From NCBI GenBank assembly GCA_025454955.1, contig JALONL010000026.1, positions 1-64,000 on the forward strand: a stretch of 64,000 bases of DNA, read 5' to 3'. Made by a program: the position numbers and the translations under genes. The notes under the pieces are model-generated. The model did not search any database. It saw only the letters and a list, made by a program, of their open reading frames with translations, and had not been told where the DNA came from. The stretch is from Bacteroidia bacterium. Lineage in GTDB: Bacteria > Bacteroidota > Bacteroidia > Palsa-965. Shown here in pieces: positions 59,209-64,000 of the stretch (the first letter of the stretch is position 1; each line of letters starts with the position of its first letter).

Positions 59209-59253
59209 AAAAAGAGAAGCTGCTTCCAAAACAGAAACAGCTTCTCGCTTTTT
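59209..59253. terminator. Bidirectional terminator between arfB and a T9SS gene
   Basis: AAAAAGAGAAGCTG (59209-59222) pairs with CAGCTTCTCGCTTTTT (59238-59253) with one bulged base. It lies between two convergent genes and serves both. Confidence 0.85.
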
Positions 59254-59315
59254 AAAGACAATTACGACTTAATATTGAGGCAGTTTATATCTCAACACAA
59301 AATCTGAACCGGCTC

Positions 59316-60917
59316 TTATTCTTTTACAAATTTCAGCCGCCCGGCCACACCTTTGCAGGTGTATTCGGCAATATATACTCCTTCGGCCAGGGTGCTTACA
59401 TCCACATTCATTACGGTGCCGTAACCAGCAAATTCTTTCACCACCTGTCCGTTTAATGAAACAATTCTGAGCATTACTTCACTTTCGGCTCCCTCGGGAA
59501 TATTCAATGTAAGCATATCCTTTACCGGATTGGTAAGCAGGGTGGCTGCCAGCCCGGTTTCTGCAGGTGCAGCAAGGCGGTATTCCACATCGCCGCCCCA
59601 GTTGCAACCGGCATCAAATGTTATTTCCCGGATATACTCTACTCCAAGTCCGCACTGATTGCCCACAGCCACCGAAATACGGTTTACCGTCTGCGTGTTG
59701 AGAATGCGTATTGGCTGCGAAGGGCCGCCTGCCGGGTTTACAACAACCAGAGGTCCGCCATTGGAACTGGGGCCATCATAATATCCCCACCGGTAGTATA
59801 AGTACTGATAAGGTGTGTTGGATTGATAGGTGACATTGTATCCCATAGGTATGCAGGTTGATCCCGGCACGGCTATTACAGGTTCGGGCCAGCTTGTTTG
59901 CGGAGTACCTGATTCCATTTGTGATTGTCCGAGAATATCAAAAGTGTTATATGTATAATTGAGCGGGCAGGAGGCACCTCCGTTTATCGTAAAACTAAGA
60001 CTTCCCGTACCTCCCGTACCTGCCACAATTTGCGTACTTGCCGAGGTGGGCGAAGTAATTGTACCAATTTGTGTGGATGAAATTTCCCAGAGGTAATTTG
60101 TAAACGGAGCCGGAATATTGGAGGCTGTATATGTGGCCGTGCTGCACAAGGGCGTAGCACCTGTAAAAGTAAGTGCAGGACGCGGACGCGAAATGGTAAG
60201 AATGCGAGGTGCTCCTGTTTTTAATACCAGCTGAGGTGTGGCGCAGGCATTCACTGCGCGTATCCTGATCTGACCACCATTGCCCGAGGCCAGATCTGAC
60301 TGTATATCTACATTATTATTTCGTCTTATCCAGGTTACTCCGTCAGACGTAATATTATCTACTTTCCATCCCGCAGGTATCAGATACTCATAATTTGAAA
60401 CCGAACCAAATACAGCCGCAGGAGAACTGGATGTATTCAGATAGGTTACCTGAGGAAAAGTAATGTTAAATGTGCTAATCTGACAAGGAGCCACCTGTAT
60501 GGGCGAAGTAACAGACGGATTGGGAATTGTCTGAAGATTCCCCACATCCAGCGAACGGATACGGTTATAATCAAAAGTGGCAAGTGTGGTGCCCAGTCTG
60601 GTGTTTCGAATAATAAAACGTTGCGTTCTGTTCAAATCCTGAAATCTTCCGGTAAATGAAAAAGAAGTCTGGTTTGTGTTTTGATTGAACAAAAAATTAT
60701 ATGTCCCCGAAGTAGCTATTGCGGGTGCAATAAGTCCACTGGCCGATCCTTCGGCTGCAATATCGTTTGCACTTGCAAGAACGTTACCACTCAGGGTAAC
60801 GGTAAATGTATAGGTTGTGGCCGGGCAATATTCACTGCTTGTAACCGGTGTAATTGATTGTGCGTATCCCGTACTGCACAAGGCAAGTCCTGCCAGAAGA
60901 AATAAACTGATTTTCAT
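59316..60917 (-). CDS. T9SS type A sorting-domain surface protein
   Basis: 533 residues. Signal peptide MKISLFLLAGLALCSTGYAQ. The body consists of Ig-like beta segments with Pro/Thr/Ser-rich connections (TYTFTVTLSGNVLAS, FTNYLWEISSTQIGTITSPTS, ISVAVGNQCGLGVEY). The C-terminal sorting domain runs from about residue 457: TLLTNPVKDMLTLNI, LRIVSLNGQVVKEF, GVYIAEYTC, RLKFVKE. No catalytic motif; probably an adhesin-like or structural surface protein. Confidence 0.85.
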   Translation of the reverse strand: MKISLFLLAGLALCSTGYAQSITPVTSSEYCPATTYTFTVTLSGNVLASANDIAAEGSASGLIAPAIATSGTYNFLFNQNTNQTSFSFTGRFQDLNRTQRFIIRNTRLGTTLATFDYNRIRSLDVGNLQTIPNPSVTSPIQVAPCQISTFNITFPQVTYLNTSSSPAAVFGSVSNYEYLIPAGWKVDNITSDGVTWIRRNNNVDIQSDLASGNGGQIRIRAVNACATPQLVLKTGAPRILTISRPRPALTFTGATPLCSTATYTASNIPAPFTNYLWEISSTQIGTITSPTSASTQIVAGTGGTGSLSFTINGGASCPLNYTYNTFDILGQSQMESGTPQTSWPEPVIAVPGSTCIPMGYNVTYQSNTPYQYLYYRWGYYDGPSSNGGPLVVVNPAGGPSQPIRILNTQTVNRISVAVGNQCGLGVEYIREITFDAGCNWGGDVEYRLAAPAETGLAATLLTNPVKDMLTLNIPEGAESEVMLRIVSLNGQVVKEFAGYGTVMNVDVSTLAEGVYIAEYTCKGVAGRLKFVKE

Positions 60918-61313
60918 GTGTTCGATTTTTTAGTTTGCGCATTGCAGCTAAAAGTGTATTTAACTGCACTTATTTTTTTGAAGAAAGCTTTCTACAATGC
61001 GCAAGTTATTCCGATGCACTATTAATAAATACTAATAAGTATTATTTAGGGATAGTTAATATTAATTAACTCCAAAATTAAAATATCAAAATTATGTTAA
61101 TTTTTTCTTTCGGTTTGGTTATGTTCACTTTCCCTCATCCTGTCCTGATGAACTCATCCCAAATCCCCGAAAACGAATTTTAAACAGCTTCTTACTTGAT
61201 GCCCGCCATAGAAAAATACCCGGGGAAAAATCCCGAAAACCAATTTGAAGACAAGTACTGATGCAGCCATTATTCATTCGCAATGCCTCACCATTTCCCT
61301 TATATTTAGCTTT
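60918..61313. other. AT-rich intergenic region between divergent T9SS genes
   Basis: No gene seen. It contains a perfect palindrome AATACT-AATA-AGTATT (61028-61043) and TAGCTTTG (61307-61314), a -7-like match that overlaps the likely GTG start of the next gene. Probably the two divergent promoters. Confidence 0.45.
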
Positions 61314-62930
61314 GTGAATTTACACATACTCCTCCCCGCACTGTTGCTTACCGGTTCTCTCACTGCTCAAATCCCGTCTATTGATTGGTCATACCACACC
61401 GGAGCACCTGCCTTTGGATCGGCAGCGGCAGCCGATCTGGATGGTGACGGATTTTACGAAATCGTTTTTACCACCTACACCAACGATGGCAGGGCGCATT
61501 GCCTCAATGCCGAAGACGGATCAGTAAAATGGATTTACGACATTGGCGGATGCGGCGATGTGGCGCCGTTGATTTATGATGCAGATAACGATGATACACT
61601 TGATGTAATTATCAACGGATCCTGCAATCCCACTTTATTTTGCATCAACGGAGCTACCGGGCAATTGATATGGAGCGTTCCATCGGGAGGCGGAGATTCG
61701 CCGCCCACAGTGGCCAATATTGATGCGGATACTTTTCCGGAATTTTTCTTCTGCAATTTCAATGGGCAGCTGCGAATTGTAAATGGCGAAAACGGCTCGG
61801 TAAACAAAACAATACAGGTTGATCCCAATGGCTCTCCCATTCAAACCGAACCGTCTTTGGTTGACGTGAATGCCGACGGACGATTGGACATCATCATGGC
61901 CAGCCACTTCAACCTGAGCGGTTTGTATGTGTGGGCCTATGACTATATTTCTGAAGATACAATCTGGACTAACCTGACCACAGATTCGTCAACCTACAAT
62001 GCCTATCACAGCGGTGCGGTTGCCGATGTGGACGGAAACGGAGATCTGGAATATGTAATAGGCTCAAACAATGGTCTGGTACGTGCGCTCAATGTGCAGA
62101 ACGGTTCGGTATTGTGGTCGAGAAGTATTCCCAAAAGCTGTATGGCCGCTATATCCATTGCCGATTTGGATGGCGACGGAACACTTGAGGTGGTGGTTAC
62201 CAATAACGACTGGGTAACATTGGATGAGCGGATCTGGGTGCTCGATGGTTTTAATGGCAACACGGAATGGTCGTATGCCACCACATTTTCATCGTTCAGA
62301 GGATGCGCAATTGCAGACATCAACGGAAATGATACGCTTGATCTTGTAGCCGGGTATTTTATGGGCGATGTGATAGCCGTTGAGCCGTACAACGGATTGC
62401 TTTGGAACATGAATTTGCTGCCTCAGTTCCCGTCCAATCTCCCCTATCTGCTTGTCGATCATGGCCCGCTGGTAGCCGATTTCGATCAGAGCGGCACAAT
62501 GGATGTTTTTGTGGTGGCCGGTTACGGCACATACACACCCGATTCGCTGAACACCGGAAAAGCATTTATGATTGAAGCCGGTTCGGGAAGCTGCCCCGAG
62601 TGGCTCATGTTCAGACACGATGTGTTACGAACGGGCTATCTTCCCCAATCGGAAATTGATTCGGTTTGTATTGCTTCGTCGGTGCCGCAGTTGGCTGCCG
62701 GAAACGCCCTGTTTTCGGTATATCCGCAGCCTGCCGATGAATTGGTATATGTGGAATGCAGCGCAGGCGCTGCAATTGAAATACTTGATGCCACAGGAAA
62801 AGTAGTGATGCGCGCTGTGGCGGGAACCTCAAAATGGGAATTAAACATCAGTCAGCTTCCGGCGGGTTGCTACATTGTTTCTGTTGCCGATGATGCACGT
62901 TTAATGCGGGCGAAATTGATTGTGGAGTAA
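61314..62930 (+). CDS. T9SS type A protein with FG-GAP/VCBS repeats
   Basis: About 538 residues from the GTG at 61314, which gives the clean signal peptide NLHILLPALLLTGSLTAQ; a TTG-started frame from 61245 adds a poor N-terminus. Repeated calcium-binding blade motifs DLDGDGFYEIVF, DADNDDTLDVIINGS, DVNADGRLDIIMAS, DVDGNGDLEYVIGS and DLDGDGTLEVVVTN indicate a beta-propeller of FG-GAP/VCBS type. The C-terminus is a T9SS domain (FSVYPQPADELVYVE, GCYIVSVAD). Secreted or cell-surface; the ligand is unknown. Confidence 0.85.
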   Translation: MNLHILLPALLLTGSLTAQIPSIDWSYHTGAPAFGSAAAADLDGDGFYEIVFTTYTNDGRAHCLNAEDGSVKWIYDIGGCGDVAPLIYDADNDDTLDVIINGSCNPTLFCINGATGQLIWSVPSGGGDSPPTVANIDADTFPEFFFCNFNGQLRIVNGENGSVNKTIQVDPNGSPIQTEPSLVDVNADGRLDIIMASHFNLSGLYVWAYDYISEDTIWTNLTTDSSTYNAYHSGAVADVDGNGDLEYVIGSNNGLVRALNVQNGSVLWSRSIPKSCMAAISIADLDGDGTLEVVVTNNDWVTLDERIWVLDGFNGNTEWSYATTFSSFRGCAIADINGNDTLDLVAGYFMGDVIAVEPYNGLLWNMNLLPQFPSNLPYLLVDHGPLVADFDQSGTMDVFVVAGYGTYTPDSLNTGKAFMIEAGSGSCPEWLMFRHDVLRTGYLPQSEIDSVCIASSVPQLAAGNALFSVYPQPADELVYVECSAGAAIEILDATGKVVMRAVAGTSKWELNISQLPAGCYIVSVADDARLMRAKLIVE

Positions 62931-63110
62931 GGCTGATTGGCGGAAAGTGTTCAAAAAGCGGAATTTATAGCTGCCACACAGAAACAATTGATCCGGGAGC
63001 CCGAAAACCCTTTGAGGGAAATTACGAATAATGTAAAACCGGTATTGACAAAGGCCCGGTGCAAGGTGTACGTTTGCAAAAGCTGACCCATTTCTAAACT
63101 TACTAACCTC

Positions 63111-63296
63111 ATGACCATTCACGAAGCCCACCAGATCGTACGTGAAGCGCGTATGCTTAAAATTCAGGCGCAACGCATAAACACCGGCCCCGATCGTTTT
63201 GCCGTGTCTTTTGGCCGCAACAGCGAACATTTGTTCAGGCGTTTTGAAGCCGCGCAGAGTTATCTGCTGGCGTGGAAGATTGAGCGGGTGGCGTAG
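63111..63296 (+). CDS. Small basic helical protein
   Basis: 61 residues (MTIHEAHQIVREARMLKIQ), predicted helical with an Arg-rich middle (INTGPDRFAVSFGRNSEHLF). No family recognised. It is preceded by 180 nt without a gene and stops 4 nt before the end of the convergent TonB-like gene. Coding-like composition, but its small size leaves doubt. Confidence 0.5.
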   Translation: MTIHEAHQIVREARMLKIQAQRINTGPDRFAVSFGRNSEHLFRRFEAAQSYLLAWKIERVA

Positions 63297-63300
63297 GCTG

Positions 63301-63750
63301 TTACTTCGGGCTGACTCGTAAAGGAATTTGTATCAATACAGCCACCGGCTGGTTGTGACACAAACCCGGCTTCCATAAAGGCATGGAATCGGGCAGTTGA
63401 ACCATTGATTTTTCGGTAGCCGTGTATTTTTCCGGACGTTTATTGCTCATGCGGCCGCTCATCGCCTTTCCGCTTTCATCCACCACAAAAGCCAGATAAA
63501 ATGTGCTTTGCACCGGATGCTCTTCCTTTAACCGCACACGGGTTTGCAAAAACTTCATAAGTGCGGCTTCACCGCCCGGAAATTCGGGCATCTGCTCCGT
63601 AAACCGGCACACTTTTTTTCCGCTCAGGCTGTCGAACTGTCCATCGCAACAGCTTTCCGGGGCTGATGTGTAACGCGCAGCGTCTTTTTGGCTGAGAGAA
63701 AACAGCGCAAACGGGAAAAAGAACAGGAGGTGTATGGCACTTACTCTCAT
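63301..63750 (-). CDS. TonB C-terminal-domain protein
   Basis: 149 residues. Signal or anchor MRVSAIHLLFFFPFALFSLS, then a TonB_C-like domain: EQMPEFPGGEAALMKFLQ, VQSTFYLAFVVDESGKAM and PLWKPGLCHNQPVAVLIQIPL. The MPEFPGGxxAL motif is very common in Bacteroidetes TonB-type energy transducers and their stand-alone secreted relatives. Without a full N-terminal helix and Pro-rich spacer, it is probably not a working TonB. Confidence 0.75.
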   Translation of the reverse strand: MRVSAIHLLFFFPFALFSLSQKDAARYTSAPESCCDGQFDSLSGKKVCRFTEQMPEFPGGEAALMKFLQTRVRLKEEHPVQSTFYLAFVVDESGKAMSGRMSNKRPEKYTATEKSMVQLPDSMPLWKPGLCHNQPVAVLIQIPLRVSPK

Positions 63751-63793
63751 ACGACTATAAACGCTGCGTGTTTGCTAAAAATTATAATGCCTG

Positions 63794-63994
63794 CTAACGT
63801 GAATTCGTTTTATCGTTCAGTTCTTTTTCGATCAAACGGAGTGCTATTTTCAAGGCGCTGATTCGGTTCTGCAACAACGTGCGCTGTGAAGTTCTTCCGG
63901 TTATCTTTTCCAGCGATTTCTCGCACTTGGAAATCAATGAGCTGATCGATTGCGATGCCTGGACTAAATTTTCTTCTGAGAAATTTTCTGGCAT
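63794..63994 (-). CDS. Small helical coiled-coil-like protein
   Basis: 66 residues (MPENFSEENLVQASQSI), helical with heptad-like Leu/Ile spacing (ISSLISKCEKSLEKI, ISALKIALRLIEKEL). No family recognised. The start lies 6 nt from the window edge, so the upstream context is not visible. Confidence 0.5.
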   Translation of the reverse strand: MPENFSEENLVQASQSISSLISKCEKSLEKITGRTSQRTLLQNRISALKIALRLIEKELNDKTNSR

Positions 63995-64000
63995 TGTTCT

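Overview
The window looks like a chromosome segment of a Bacteroidota (Bacteroidetes) bacterium, interrupted by a large, apparently foreign insertion. Evidence for the phylum: several secreted proteins end in type IX secretion (T9SS) sorting domains of both A and B type, several genes are preceded by TAnnTTTG -7 boxes, Shine-Dalgarno sequences are not obvious, and lipoproteins carry short Cys lipoboxes. No rRNA or tRNA gene was recognised.

Left chromosomal part (1-28.7 kb). Genes in order: recN, sucD, a CxxCH-containing T9SS protein, an Rnl5-like RNA ligase, four tandem SSB-like OB-fold genes, and an ABC exporter overlapping a LytS/LytTR two-component pair. Next comes an AT-richer patch of orphan genes (SMI1/KNR4, TPR, lipoprotein) with a broken duplicate of a neighbouring gene. 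Then two metallo-beta-lactamase-fold hydrolases, one ending in a hexanucleotide-repeat tail, a serine hydrolase, an outer-membrane-type protein, a Crp-type regulator, an alpha-oxoamine synthase, a DEAD-box helicase, an ABC transporter pair and a thioredoxin-fold secreted protein.

Insertion (about 28,773-54,275; 25.5 kb). The two ends carry imperfect terminal inverted repeats made of several conserved blocks. The only transposase gene related to these ends (IS4/IS1380-like DDE, 28997-30319) is the last gene of a 13-kb leftward gene block. That block also encodes a holin-like protein, many single-pass membrane proteins, a transglutaminase-like protein, a candidate major coat protein set off by a hairpin and a terminator, tandem beta-rich paralogs, a degenerate amidase, an L,D-transpeptidase-like protein and a RecA-like ATPase. 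No tail, portal or large terminase gene was recognised. The set reads like a tailless, membrane-containing virus or virus-derived particle moved by a DDE transposase; this is inference, since none of the structural proteins could be assigned by homology here. Perfect hairpins, most with T-tracts on the transcribed strand, cut the leftward block into about six transcription units. A central control region (42.0-46.7 kb) holds two XRE-type repressor paralogs, 11-bp iterons, shared operator-like repeats and a long structured RNA candidate. The right arm carries rightward cargo: a 1492-residue T9SS type A protein, a T9SS type B protein, a later IS5-family insertion with a 4-bp target duplication, and a lipoprotein.

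Right chromosomal part (54.3-64 kb). Genes in order: a TPR-SpoIIE phosphatase whose promoter sits next to the insertion end, a cell-wall amidase, arfB, two more T9SS proteins and small genes including a TonB C-terminal-domain protein.

Limits: domain calls come from reading motifs by eye, and no database search was possible.
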